From: Lacrimispora sp. 210928-DFI.3.58 | GTDB lineage: Bacteria > Bacillota > Clostridia > Lachnospirales > Lachnospiraceae | Reading direction: 5' to 3' | Length of the DNA: 64,000 nt | Assembly (NCBI RefSeq): GCF_020554865.1 | Contig: NZ_JAJCIC010000002.1 | Span: forward strand, 196,284-260,283 | Part shown: positions 1 through 7,707 of the stretch, piece by piece | Layout of the letters: each line of letters opens with the position of its first letter | How positions within the stretch are numbered: the first letter of the stretch is position 1 | Program-made: the position numbers and the translations under genes | The notes under the pieces: generated by a model | Seen by the model: only the letters and a program-made list of their open reading frames with translations | Database searches by the model: none | Told to the model about the DNA's origin: nothing

Positions 1-93
1 ACAGTTCAGGCGGCGGGGAAATCTATGAAAAAATGGCCGTCAAGCTTGTTTGTAAGGCCATTTTTTCATAGATTTCCCCGCCGCCTGAACTGT
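1..93. repeat. Perfect long hairpin with AACAGTTCAGGCGG-type ends
   Basis: Two 38-bp arms (1-38 and 56-93) are exact reverse complements around a 17-nt loop. The outer ends (ACAGTTCAGGCGG / CCGCCTGAACTGT) are the same as those of the palindrome at 3492-3713. It lies just beyond the 3' end of the TolC-like operon and could act as a terminator or RNA-stabilising structure, or be a small mobile palindrome. There is no clear T-run on the gene side. Confidence 0.8.
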
Positions 94-122
94 TACCAAT
101 AAAGAGCCGGGAGCCTTACTCA

Positions 123-1367
123 TTATTCCGCAGTGATAGAAAGCCCCTTCACTGCCCAATGATAATTCTGCATTGCCTGCTGCAGCGCGAGATCTGCGCA
201 GCGCAGCCCTGCCTGGGCCTGGAGGTAGGCGACCTCCTGCTGCATATACTGGATCTGGCTTAAGGAGCCATTCTGCCTCTGTATCTGGGCTGCATTCCAG
301 GTAAGCTCCGCCGCCCTGTAGGAGGTGGCCGCGGAATCATAGGCAACCTTCTGCTCCAGTATGGTATCATACAAGGTCTGAAGGTTGGAGCGCACCTGAT
401 CCTCGCTGTAGGCCACATCCTCAAGCTTATTCCTGGTCTGAGTGGTGGACTTTGTCATAAGTTTCTCTATCTGATCCATATTCCCGCCCTTCCCGGATCT
501 CAGGGAAATCAGATTATAGTTGTTGTTCACCGCCTTTTCCTTATCCGTCTCTATCTGGATAGAGGCAATAGCGGATATATCGGCAGACGGAACCGGCCCG
601 ATCTCAGGGCTGCTCTCCGGCCCCCATCCGGTGAACTGGCAAAGGGTCTTTTTCATCCTGGCGGCCATGGTGTCTATGGACTCCAGCTGAGAGCGGTTGG
701 AGGCCAGGCTGGAGGCTGCACTTAAGATATCCGCATCCACTGCCAGTCCCTGGGCCATCATGGTCTGCTGAAGGCTCTTTGCCATCTCGGCCAGCTCCAC
801 TGCCTTTGCCAGCACCTGGCGGTTCGCCATCAGCTGCTCATAGCCGTTCATCACAAGCTGCATCTGGTATACTACCTGGTTGACCTGGCGCTGGATGGAT
901 TTTACGGTACTGCCGCTGTCCCTTAAGTTGATATCAATGGTGCGGTACATGGTGCTTGCACCTGAGCGGTAGGCCTTCGCCATATAACGGTTCGTTCCCA
1001 CCTCTGTCATTGTATCGATAATGGAGCCCGGATCCACCTGACCGCTTTTTACCAGATCCTCCAGGTCATCCGCATCGTCATCCAGCTCCCTGGCTGCCTC
1101 ATACATGAGAGAAGCCACATCTGCCATATCCGTATCATAGGTGCTGGTAGCTGCTGCAAAACCGGAACGGATGGGTTCATAATAATGTTTGATCAGATCC
1201 TCCAGTTCATCGTACTCCATATGGTTATCCTGAAGCCTGGCATAGGCCTCTTGAAATTCCTGGTCCGGTTCCTCTGTGGGCAGTGCATAGGCTGTGAACA
1301 TCCCGGAGGAGGCCGCCATCATAGCGGCCATGGCAGCACACAGGATCTTTCTGCTGTTCTTCTTCAT
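123..1367 (-). CDS. TolC-family-like secreted coiled-coil protein (second of pair)
   Basis: The 414-residue protein starts with a Sec signal peptide (charged KK, hydrophobic stretch, likely cleavage after AYA near residue 29). The rest is almost wholly helical, with long heptad-like stretches at about 140-240 and 290-410, as in TolC outer-membrane efflux proteins. It is clearly related to the neighbour at 1392-2636: both have an early Y(D/G)EL(E/A)DLI motif, a central LGW/TGW-type turn and a closing YxW(A/I)(V/K)KGL motif. A Gram-positive cell has no outer membrane for a TolC channel, so the role is open; a wall-spanning or exporter-associated tube is one possibility. It is the third gene of a tetR-led operon, 24 bp after the previous gene. 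The family call is firm as a fold and weak as a function. Confidence 0.75.
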   Translation of the reverse strand: MKKNSRKILCAAMAAMMAASSGMFTAYALPTEEPDQEFQEAYARLQDNHMEYDELEDLIKHYYEPIRSGFAAATSTYDTDMADVASLMYEAARELDDDADDLEDLVKSGQVDPGSIIDTMTEVGTNRYMAKAYRSGASTMYRTIDINLRDSGSTVKSIQRQVNQVVYQMQLVMNGYEQLMANRQVLAKAVELAEMAKSLQQTMMAQGLAVDADILSAASSLASNRSQLESIDTMAARMKKTLCQFTGWGPESSPEIGPVPSADISAIASIQIETDKEKAVNNNYNLISLRSGKGGNMDQIEKLMTKSTTQTRNKLEDVAYSEDQVRSNLQTLYDTILEQKVAYDSAATSYRAAELTWNAAQIQRQNGSLSQIQYMQQEVAYLQAQAGLRCADLALQQAMQNYHWAVKGLSITAE

Positions 1368-1391
1368 ATTCTGTCACCTGCTTTCCCTTGA

Positions 1392-2636
1392 TCAGGATTG
1401 GAAGGTCAGTCCCTTCTTGATCCAGTCATACTTTTCCATTGCCAGAAGGAGCGAAAGTTTGGAGGTCTCCACTGCATTCCGGGCAGTTGTGAAGGCTGTC
1501 TGCTGGCTGATCACCTCCAGCTGGCTGGCATTGCCTGTAGCTGCCTTTGCGTTCACCGTATTCATATTGACTGTTTCAAGCTGGAGCTTAATGTTGGCTG
1601 CCTCTAAGGCATCCCTTGCATCAAGGATCGCATTGTACTGGACCTTCAGGTTATTCTCCACCGTGTTCCTCGCATCATCGATGCTGGCCTGGGTAGCGGA
1701 GCGAAGCTCATTTGTGGATACATTTTCCAGCTTCTTCTGATAGTACTTGATATCGTAATTGTTGGCAAGGGCCTCTTCCTTATCTGCTGCCGGATCCAGG
1801 ACTGCAATGCGGTCCAGATCTGCCTGGGGAACGGGACGGATATCCGGCTGGGCATCCGCACTCCAGCCCAGCATCAGGCAGAGATTCCTGTGCACATTGT
1901 CAATGGACTTTTGGGTAGAGAGAATGCTGGTGTCAATGTCCTGAACGCTCTTTTGAGCTGTCAGCACATTCACCTCTGTTGCCATGCCCACAGACTGCTG
2001 GGCCTGGACGGCCTCGTAGTTTGCCTGGGCCAGGCTTCTGTTTGCCTCCAGGTTCTTCATGGTGTAGCCGGACTGCTCATATGTCACCATGAGCTGCTGG
2101 GCCTGGAATACCAGATTGGCCTCCGTCTGGTCATACTGTATCTTGTACATTTCAGAGTCCATATAGTTGTTGTCAGCCAGCTTTGCCAGAGAGTTTCCTG
2201 AGAAATCCATTTGGGCGCTGGAAAGCCTTCCCATGTAGGTGTCCGTATCAAATTCCCCGGCAGCGTCCCAGGCATCCCTGGCATCATCCATCAATTCATC
2301 ATAGACATCCGTCAGGTCCTGGTTCTTCTGGTCATTGTATGTATAGCGGTTGCTGCGGACCGTGGGATTGTACTCATGGATCAGGTCAGCCAGCTCTCCG
2401 TACTCCATCACATTGTCCTTTAGGGCAGCCCATTTGTCCTGGGTGTAGGCGAACTCCGGGCTGATATCCTTCTTATAATCAGGAGCAGGGGCCTCAGGAG
2501 GCTGATAGGACTGGTCATTGGGGCTGTTCTTTGCTGCTGCAAATGCAGTCATAGGTGAAGATACAGCCATAGCAGATGCCGTGAGCACAACTGCCAGGCG
2601 GCGTAATCCTTGAATATTGGCATTTTGTTTTTTCAT
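1392..2636 (-). CDS. TolC-family-like secreted coiled-coil protein (first of pair)
   Basis: 414 residues from the start chosen here, ATG at 2636, which has GAGGAG 8-9 bases upstream; an in-frame ATG at 2663 lacks a good site. The signal peptide ends in an AFA motif near residue 34. The body has long alanine- and glutamine-rich helices. Strongly helical segments around residues 110-240 and 270-400 match the repeat structure of TolC-like proteins. It is a paralogue of the next gene downstream and probably arose by tandem duplication. It is co-transcribed with the TetR regulator upstream. No membrane-fusion protein or ABC/RND pump is visible, though one could lie beyond position 1. Confidence 0.75.
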   Translation of the reverse strand: MKKQNANIQGLRRLAVVLTASAMAVSSPMTAFAAAKNSPNDQSYQPPEAPAPDYKKDISPEFAYTQDKWAALKDNVMEYGELADLIHEYNPTVRSNRYTYNDQKNQDLTDVYDELMDDARDAWDAAGEFDTDTYMGRLSSAQMDFSGNSLAKLADNNYMDSEMYKIQYDQTEANLVFQAQQLMVTYEQSGYTMKNLEANRSLAQANYEAVQAQQSVGMATEVNVLTAQKSVQDIDTSILSTQKSIDNVHRNLCLMLGWSADAQPDIRPVPQADLDRIAVLDPAADKEEALANNYDIKYYQKKLENVSTNELRSATQASIDDARNTVENNLKVQYNAILDARDALEAANIKLQLETVNMNTVNAKAATGNASQLEVISQQTAFTTARNAVETSKLSLLLAMEKYDWIKKGLTFQS

Positions 2637-2712
2637 AGTAATTCTCCTCTTCTCTGTTTGCACAATCTTTTGGTCTCCGGAGCCGGCGTGCCGGCATGTT
2701 CACCAGGCCCCT

Positions 2713-3354
2713 TCATACCTCTACAGGCTTAAATGAACTGCAGGCTCCCTTTTCAAGTATATGCATTTCATTGCCAGCCACGGTCAATATATCCTCCTTG
2801 CTGGCTGCTCTTTTGTAAAACAATGTGATGGCTTTGATCGACAGCATCATGCTCATCTCAACAACATAGGATAACGTTTCTTTTTCCATGGGAAAACGCG
2901 ATTTGTCCAGGTTCAGATACACCTTGTCAATAAAATCCCGGAAGGTATCATCCCGAAACAAAAAGCCTCTGACTCCAAACAGCTGGTGCTGATTGACCAG
3001 GTTCAGATCAGAAAGCATATTCTGATACATTTTGTAGCCCAGCCCTTCCGTGTCCCTGTCCATAAGCTTTGAAAGGATCCTTATGGGCACAGCGAAGACA
3101 TTGCCCTTTTCCTCCTCCATGATCCTGAATGCCCACTGCTGGCACCGGTCTCCGGCTCCCCGCAGCAGATATCTCATCAGATCGTCCTTATCCTCAAAGT
3201 AGGTATAAAAGCTCCCTCTTGAAATATCAGCCTCTTTAATGATCTGATTAATGGATGCCGAAGAATAAGGAACCCTGGAAAATTCATGGACAGCAGCCTC
3301 CAATATGACCTTCTTTTTCTCTTCCTTCAGATTCAAGAAACGTTGTGTTGGCAT
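2713..3354 (-). CDS. TetR/AcrR-family transcriptional regulator
   Basis: 213 residues. The N-terminal helix-turn-helix is typical of the family: EAAVHEFSRVPYSSASINQI followed by ADISRGSFYTYFEDKDDLM, about residues 19-60. The C-terminal two thirds form the ligand-binding helical domain, which I cannot assign to a ligand. The gene is first in a minus-strand unit with the two TolC-like genes. A strong promoter and two adjacent TGACA-N3-TGTCA palindromes lie directly upstream, so autorepression and control of the TolC-like pair are likely (inference). The start has AGGAGG about 8 bases upstream. Confidence 0.92.
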   Translation of the reverse strand: MPTQRFLNLKEEKKKVILEAAVHEFSRVPYSSASINQIIKEADISRGSFYTYFEDKDDLMRYLLRGAGDRCQQWAFRIMEEEKGNVFAVPIRILSKLMDRDTEGLGYKMYQNMLSDLNLVNQHQLFGVRGFLFRDDTFRDFIDKVYLNLDKSRFPMEKETLSYVVEMSMMLSIKAITLFYKRAASKEDILTVAGNEMHILEKGACSSFKPVEV

Positions 3355-3382
3355 ATATGCGCCTCCTAATCATTTGCAGAAA

Positions 3383-3411
3383 TGACAAAATGTCACCATG
3401 ACATCTTGTCA
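3383..3411. promoter_or_regulatory. Double TetR-type operator
   Basis: Two perfect 13-bp inverted repeats of the form TGACA-N3-TGTCA occur at 3383-3395 and 3399-3411, with centres 16 bp apart. They sit between the -10 element and the tetR start codon, so a bound dimer pair would block transcription. Assignment to the adjacent TetR is by position and symmetry. Confidence 0.75.
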
Positions 3412-3419
3412 CGGAACCA

Positions 3420-3449
3420 ATTATAAACATCTGTGCCATAGATTGTCAA
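3420..3449 (-). promoter_or_regulatory. Promoter of the tetR-tolC-like operon
   Basis: Read on the minus strand, a consensus -35 (TTGACA, 3444-3449) and a consensus -10 (TATAAT, 3420-3425) are separated by 18 bp. Transcription would start near 3413, directly at the double operator. Confidence 0.75.
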
Positions 3450-3491
3450 TAAAAGAAGTCTTAAAATTTTGTGAAAGGCTATATGCATAGC

Positions 3492-3713
3492 AACAGTTCA
3501 GGCGGCCGCTGGGAGAGCGGCTGGAGCGACTTTGCAGGACATTAGAAGCACTTAGTCAGCTGGTTTTTCCGTTCAGAGCAGCATCAATGATTGTTTGAGC
3601 GCAGCGAGTTGCTTTGATGCTGCTCTGGCTCTTAGGAAAAATCAGGTGTCTTAGTGCTTCTTATGTCCGAAACTGAAGCGCCAGCCGCTCTCCCAGCAGC
3701 CGCCTGAACTGTT
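3492..3713. repeat. Large interspersed palindromic element, copy 1
   Basis: The outer arms 3492-3524 and 3681-3713 (33 bp, one mismatch) are inverted repeats. Inside is a second nested set of inverted repeats around GGACATTAGAAGCAC / GTGCTTCTTATGTCC and GCAGCATCAA / TTGATGCTGC. The core of about 160 bp recurs in opposite orientation at 49313-49476, with different outer arms. It encodes no protein and resembles a MITE-like or structured-RNA element. It fills the space between tetR and the M20 gene. Confidence 0.8.
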
Positions 3714-3723
3714 ACTATGCATG

Positions 3724-3766
3724 GCAAAAGGCCCCTGCTCTTTCTTGAAAAGACGGGGCCTGCTGT
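3724..3766 (-). terminator. Terminator of the yfcC-like / M20 unit
   Basis: Just after the stop codon at 3777, AGGCCCC (3755-3761 on the minus strand) pairs with GGGGCCT (3729-3735), followed by TTTT: a standard intrinsic terminator. Confidence 0.7.
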
Positions 3767-3776
3767 TTTCATTTAT

Positions 3777-4979
3777 TTACTTCATATTCGCTGCCAGGCC
3801 GCACAGGATCTGGATCCCGTTTGCCATGGCATCCTCGTCAAAGTCAAACTTTGGCTGGTGGGCCAGATGGGTAAAGCCCTTGTCCGGATTGCCGGAGCCG
3901 ATCCACAAGAAGGAGGCCGGGACCGCCTCTGCAAAATAGGCAAAGTCCTCCGCACCCATCATGGGGGCTGACAGCATAAGGACATGCTCTTTCCCTGCCA
4001 CCTGCTGCGCTACAGCCGCAGAATACTCCACCGCCTCCTTGTCATTTACCAGCACAGGAAGTCCGTGGAGAACATCGATCCTGCAGTCGGCGCCAAAGCC
4101 GCTGCAGATGCCATTTACGATCTGCTCCATGTTTTTCAGGATCTCCGCTCTGGTCTCCTCCCTCTGGCAGCGGATGGTTCCTGCGATCCTTGCAGTCTCT
4201 GCCACCACATTTTTGGCTGAGCCTGCCTGGAAGATGCCGACAGAGAAAATGGCCTGATCAAAGGGATCCATACGCCTGGACATGTAGCTTTCCATGGCAG
4301 TGATCACCTTTGCGCCGATAGAGAGCGCATCGATACACTTGTGGGGCTGTCCTGCGTGTCCGCCTCTTCCGATGACCGTAATGTCAAATTCATCGGTGGA
4401 GGACGCCATCGCTCCATATTTTGCACATATTGTTCCCAGAGGATAATCATTAAACAGGTGAAGGCCGAAGATCCTTACGATCTTCTCTGCCATTCCCTTT
4501 TCCTTCAGGTCTGCCAGCATGACTCTGGCGCCTCCCAGGTTCGGGCCCTCCTCTGCCGGCTGGAAGATAAGGAGCACATCCATGGGAAGCTCCTTCTCAT
4601 GCGCCTTTAGGAGCCTTGCTGCTCCCAAAAGCATGGAGGTGTGGCCGTCGTGGCCGCAGGCATGCATTTTCCCGGGACACCTTGAGCGGTAGGGAACGTC
4701 ATTTTCTTCCTCTATGGGAAGAGCGTCCATGTCTGCCCGCAGAGCAACCATGCGGCTGCTGTCCTGTCCGCGGATCACTCCCATTACTCCCATCTTTGCG
4801 GGCAGCAGCTCAATGCCCAGCAAGGTCAGGCGTTCCCGCACAAGACGCTCCGTATTCTGGGTATCAAAGCCCACCTCCGGGTTCATGTGGAGATAACGGC
4901 GGGTCTTTACGGCCTCCTCCATCACAGGAGGAAGCTCTGCTCTCACCTGGTCCAAAAAAACAGTATTGATCATTGTCAT
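3777..4979 (-). CDS. M20 family amidohydrolase (hippurate / N-acyl-amino-acid hydrolase type)
   Basis: 400 residues, full length for the M20D amidohydrolases, which remove acyl groups from N-acyl amino acids or cleave related amides. Di-metal motifs are visible: ALRADMDALP (79-88), HACGHDGH (107-113) with Cys108 and His110, PAEEG (141-145) and GLHLFND (172-178). MGAEDF near the C terminus supplies the last metal ligand. No signal peptide, so cytoplasmic. The start has GAGGAG six bases upstream. It follows the YfcC-type carrier by 24 bp and shares its promoter, suggesting the carrier imports its substrate or exports a product (inference). Substrate unknown. Confidence 0.9.
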   Translation of the reverse strand: MTMINTVFLDQVRAELPPVMEEAVKTRRYLHMNPEVGFDTQNTERLVRERLTLLGIELLPAKMGVMGVIRGQDSSRMVALRADMDALPIEEENDVPYRSRCPGKMHACGHDGHTSMLLGAARLLKAHEKELPMDVLLIFQPAEEGPNLGGARVMLADLKEKGMAEKIVRIFGLHLFNDYPLGTICAKYGAMASSTDEFDITVIGRGGHAGQPHKCIDALSIGAKVITAMESYMSRRMDPFDQAIFSVGIFQAGSAKNVVAETARIAGTIRCQREETRAEILKNMEQIVNGICSGFGADCRIDVLHGLPVLVNDKEAVEYSAAVAQQVAGKEHVLMLSAPMMGAEDFAYFAEAVPASFLWIGSGNPDKGFTHLAHQPKFDFDEDAMANGIQILCGLAANMK

Positions 4980-5003
4980 AGTGTTCTCCTCTTCCCGGGT
5001 ATA

Positions 5004-6413
5004 TCAGCAGTAGCCCATCGCAATGGCTCCGAATACAAACAGGCACTGGAAGATAAAGCAGATGCCCATAAAGGGAAGGAGCCACTTATAATATTTATTT
5101 AACGGGATCTTTGCCATAGCGCAGGCGACCACCATAAAGCTGGTGGGCCACAGCAGGTTGGAGAAGCCATCGCCAAACTGGAAGATCAGGACTGCGATCT
5201 GGCGGTTCATTCCGATCAGGTCAGCGATCGGCGTCATGATCGGCATGGATACGGTCGCCTGTCCGGAGCCGGATGGGATGAGCAGGTTCAGCAGTGTCTG
5301 GAACACCAGCATTCCCACGCCGCTGGCATAGAGGGAAAGGCCATTGATCAGGGAAACACAGCCGTGGATCAGGGTATCAATGATGTTTCCTGCTGTCATG
5401 ATGGTCAGCACAGTTCTTGCCACGCCGACGATCACTGCGGAGAGCACGCCCTTGCTTAAGCCCTCTACCAGGGTACCCGCAATCTTGTTGGCGCTCCAGT
5501 GGTTGATGAGGCCGACCACAATGGCTAAGATCATAAAGATGGCTGCCACCTCATTGATATACCAGCCCTGGGTGATCAGCCCCCAGCCCATGATGATAAC
5601 TGCAATAAGCAGGCATACCAGGCTCAGCTTTCTCTCTGTGGTCATGGCGGTATTCATCCTGGACTCATCCACTGCCAGGTCAGAGTAGTCGATGCCGTAG
5701 GTCAGGCTCTTTGTGGGATTCTTTTTGATCATGGTTGCATAGCGCATCACATAAACAATGGTGAGCAGAGTCATCACAGCCAGGATCAGGATCCTGTAGC
5801 CCAAGCCGGAAAACAGCGGAAGCTCTGCGATCGTCTGAGCCACGCCGATGGTAAAGGGGTTCACGGTAGCAGATGCAAAGCCTATGCCCACAGGAACCAC
5901 AGAGATGGCTACACCGACCATAGCGTCATAGCCCAGCGCAATGCTGACAGCCACAAAAATGGGGATAAACGCTATGATCTCCTCATAGGACATGGTCCCG
6001 GTGGAGCCCCAGATGGACAGGGCGATCATGATAATGATGATAAAAATGTTGGCATATTCCGGATGATCCTTTGTCTTGCGGACGATCTGGGCAATAGCCG
6101 CGTCAATGGCTCCCGTTTTCTCCAACAGGTAAAGGCTGGAAAATGCACAGAAAATAAGGAAGGTAATATTGGCTGCTGAGATCAGGCCTTCCTCCAGGCA
6201 TACGAACATCTTAAAGGGGCCTACCGGCGTCTTAGGCAGATACTGAAAGCTGGCCGGGTCAATGACCTGGCGTCCGCTGGCCTCATCAAGAACTCTGGTG
6301 TAAGAGCCTGCCGGAAAGATCCAGGTACAGATCGTAGCAAGCACGATCATCACCAGAAGGATCACGAGGATGTGGGGAATTTCCCGTTTCTTTTTGGAAG
6401 TGTCTGTTTTCAT
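5004..6413 (-). CDS. YfcC / DcuC-superfamily membrane carrier
   Basis: 469 residues from ATG 6413, which has AGGAG seven to eight bases upstream; the longer frame from 6434 has no site. About 11-12 hydrophobic segments span the protein. Family features include the N-terminal PHILVILLVMIVLATI helix followed by FPAGSYTR, and the central IWGSTGTMSYEE and PFTIGVAQTIAELPLFSGLGYR segments, typical of YfcC-like proteins related to anaerobic C4-dicarboxylate carriers. Many relatives sit with peptidases or M20 hydrolases and are suspected amino-acid, peptide or carboxylate carriers. Pairing with the M20 gene fits that. Substrate not determinable from sequence. Confidence 0.85.
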   Translation of the reverse strand: MKTDTSKKKREIPHILVILLVMIVLATICTWIFPAGSYTRVLDEASGRQVIDPASFQYLPKTPVGPFKMFVCLEEGLISAANITFLIFCAFSSLYLLEKTGAIDAAIAQIVRKTKDHPEYANIFIIIIMIALSIWGSTGTMSYEEIIAFIPIFVAVSIALGYDAMVGVAISVVPVGIGFASATVNPFTIGVAQTIAELPLFSGLGYRILILAVMTLLTIVYVMRYATMIKKNPTKSLTYGIDYSDLAVDESRMNTAMTTERKLSLVCLLIAVIIMGWGLITQGWYINEVAAIFMILAIVVGLINHWSANKIAGTLVEGLSKGVLSAVIVGVARTVLTIMTAGNIIDTLIHGCVSLINGLSLYASGVGMLVFQTLLNLLIPSGSGQATVSMPIMTPIADLIGMNRQIAVLIFQFGDGFSNLLWPTSFMVVACAMAKIPLNKYYKWLLPFMGICFIFQCLFVFGAIAMGYC

Positions 6414-6475
6414 GGTATGTTCTCCTTTCAGCATCTGAAGCTGGTTTGAGGGGATGCCAGATGCCTTGTAATAGG

Positions 6476-6511
6476 AAAAGGGCCAATAGTGCGGTCACTA
6501 CTGGCCCTTTT
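6476..6511 (-). terminator. Leader hairpin / terminator between rraA-like gene and yfcC-like gene
   Basis: AAAAGGGCCA (6476-6485) pairs with TGGCCCTTTT (6502-6511), extended by TAGTG/CACTA. It is symmetric with a T-run on either strand. It lies about 100 bp beyond the rraA-like stop and only a few bases after the predicted start of the yfcC transcript. It could therefore end the upstream operon, attenuate yfcC, or do both. Confidence 0.65.
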
Positions 6512-6520
6512 CAGTTAATA

Positions 6521-6550
6521 ATTATACATAGTAGGAGAGATTTTTGTCAA
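6521..6550 (-). promoter_or_regulatory. Promoter of the yfcC-like / M20 unit
   Basis: On the minus strand, TTGACA (6545-6550), an 18-bp spacer and TATAAT (6521-6526) match consensus. Predicted transcription starts near 6514, so the leader begins with the hairpin at 6476-6511. Confidence 0.75.
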
Positions 6551-6615
6551 TATTTTTTTAAGTAAAGTGGAAAAATATGCATGAACTGTTTTTAAAGATT
6601 AATTTTTTAAGCCTG

Positions 6616-7290
6616 CTAACCCTCATATTCACAGTTAATCTCTGTCAGCTTATCATCCACCCAGGGTCTGTCATAAATGCATTCCCTGATAATCCGTTCA
6701 ATCAGGCCGGCTTCCTTGGCGGATACTGCCCGTACCTCTTCTGCCAGCCTCCTTGCCTCCCAGGGATGGATCGCTACGATCCCGTCTTCATCGCCTACGA
6801 TGATATCTCCCGGTTCGATGACGATCCCACCAAAGGTAATGGTCGTTCCAATCTCACCTGGGCCGTTTTTATAAGGTCCGTTGGGGGTCACGCCCCTGGC
6901 ATAGATCGGAATGCCAATTTTGGTCAGAGCATTGTAGTCCCGGACAGCGCCATCCACAATAATTCCGCCGATCCCCCGCTTCATACAATAGGTCGCCATG
7001 ATCTCACCAAAGATCGCATGGCCTGTACTCCCTTTTGCATCGATCACAATAATATCGCCGGGAGCGGCCAGATCCATGGCCTTGTGGAACATCAGATTAT
7101 CTCCCTCCGGCACCTTGACTGTGAACGCAGGTCCTAACAGAGGGTGATGGCTCACTGGCCTGATATCCTGGTGCACTGCCGCCATACGGCTCATGCAATC
7201 TCCGATATTTGCCACGGGCAGATCTTCAAACAGGCGGATCAGCTTCGGATCCGGCCTTTTTATCTTACTATTAATCACACAACCGATCAT
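6616..7290 (-). CDS. RraA-family aldolase (HMG/CHA aldolase type)
   Basis: 224 residues, full length. The fold family includes 4-hydroxy-4-methyl-2-oxoglutarate / 4-carboxy-4-hydroxy-2-oxoadipate aldolase and the RNase E regulator RraA. Active-site signatures are present: GEIMAT (95-100), the VDGAVRD loop (112-118) with Arg117 and Asp118, and GDEDGIV downstream. In the aerobic gallate pathway this enzyme cleaves the product of GalB into pyruvate and oxaloacetate; a GalB-like gene is two genes upstream, which favours the aldolase role over RNase regulation. Last gene of its operon. The substrate in this anaerobe is not known. Confidence 0.85.
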   Translation of the reverse strand: MIGCVINSKIKRPDPKLIRLFEDLPVANIGDCMSRMAAVHQDIRPVSHHPLLGPAFTVKVPEGDNLMFHKAMDLAAPGDIIVIDAKGSTGHAIFGEIMATYCMKRGIGGIIVDGAVRDYNALTKIGIPIYARGVTPNGPYKNGPGEIGTTITFGGIVIEPGDIIVGDEDGIVAIHPWEARRLAEEVRAVSAKEAGLIERIIRECIYDRPWVDDKLTEINCEYEG

Positions 7291-7293
7291 GTC

Positions 7294-7698
7294 TTATTCC
7301 TCCAGTTCCAGCACGTAAATATTTAACGCCCTGTGTACGGTAGCCGCCCTTAAGCCTCCGCCGTTTACTACACCGCTTCCATGGGAAATGCTGGCATGAA
7401 TATGGACAATGTAATTGCAGGGATCATCCTGCACGAAATGCGACAGGCTCTTTGGCGTATCGTCCTTTCTGATCAACTCCCCTGTAAAGCTCATGATCTC
7501 ACAGGGAACATCTACCGTAATAGGAAGAAGTACAGACGGAGGCGTATCGGAAATGGGGTTAGACAGCGTAACTCCCCTGAGGGAACCGGCCGCCGTCACA
7601 ATGACGGCGCCCTTCCAATCCTTATCCATCATATACTGCTTCAAGCCTTCCTTTACGTCCTGTCCCTTCTCCAGCTTTATCACATGTAATTTACTCAT
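7294..7698 (-). CDS. PPC/DUF296-domain protein
   Basis: 134 residues forming one PPC (DUF296) domain, as in plant AT-hook proteins and single-domain bacterial proteins. Visible signatures are KGAVIVTAAGSLRGVTLSN near the N terminus, the SFTGEL strand (69-74), and the histidine-rich HIHASISHGSGVVNGG segment, which forms a metal or ligand site in bacterial members. Bacterial PPC proteins often sit with catabolic genes and are suspected small-molecule binders or enzymes rather than DNA-binding proteins. It lies 3 bp before the rraA-like gene and 9 bp after the GalB-like gene, so it is tightly co-transcribed. Function unknown. Confidence 0.8.
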   Translation of the reverse strand: MSKLHVIKLEKGQDVKEGLKQYMMDKDWKGAVIVTAAGSLRGVTLSNPISDTPPSVLLPITVDVPCEIMSFTGELIRKDDTPKSLSHFVQDDPCNYIVHIHASISHGSGVVNGGGLRAATVHRALNIYVLELEE

Positions 7699-7707
7699 CG
7701 ATCCACC

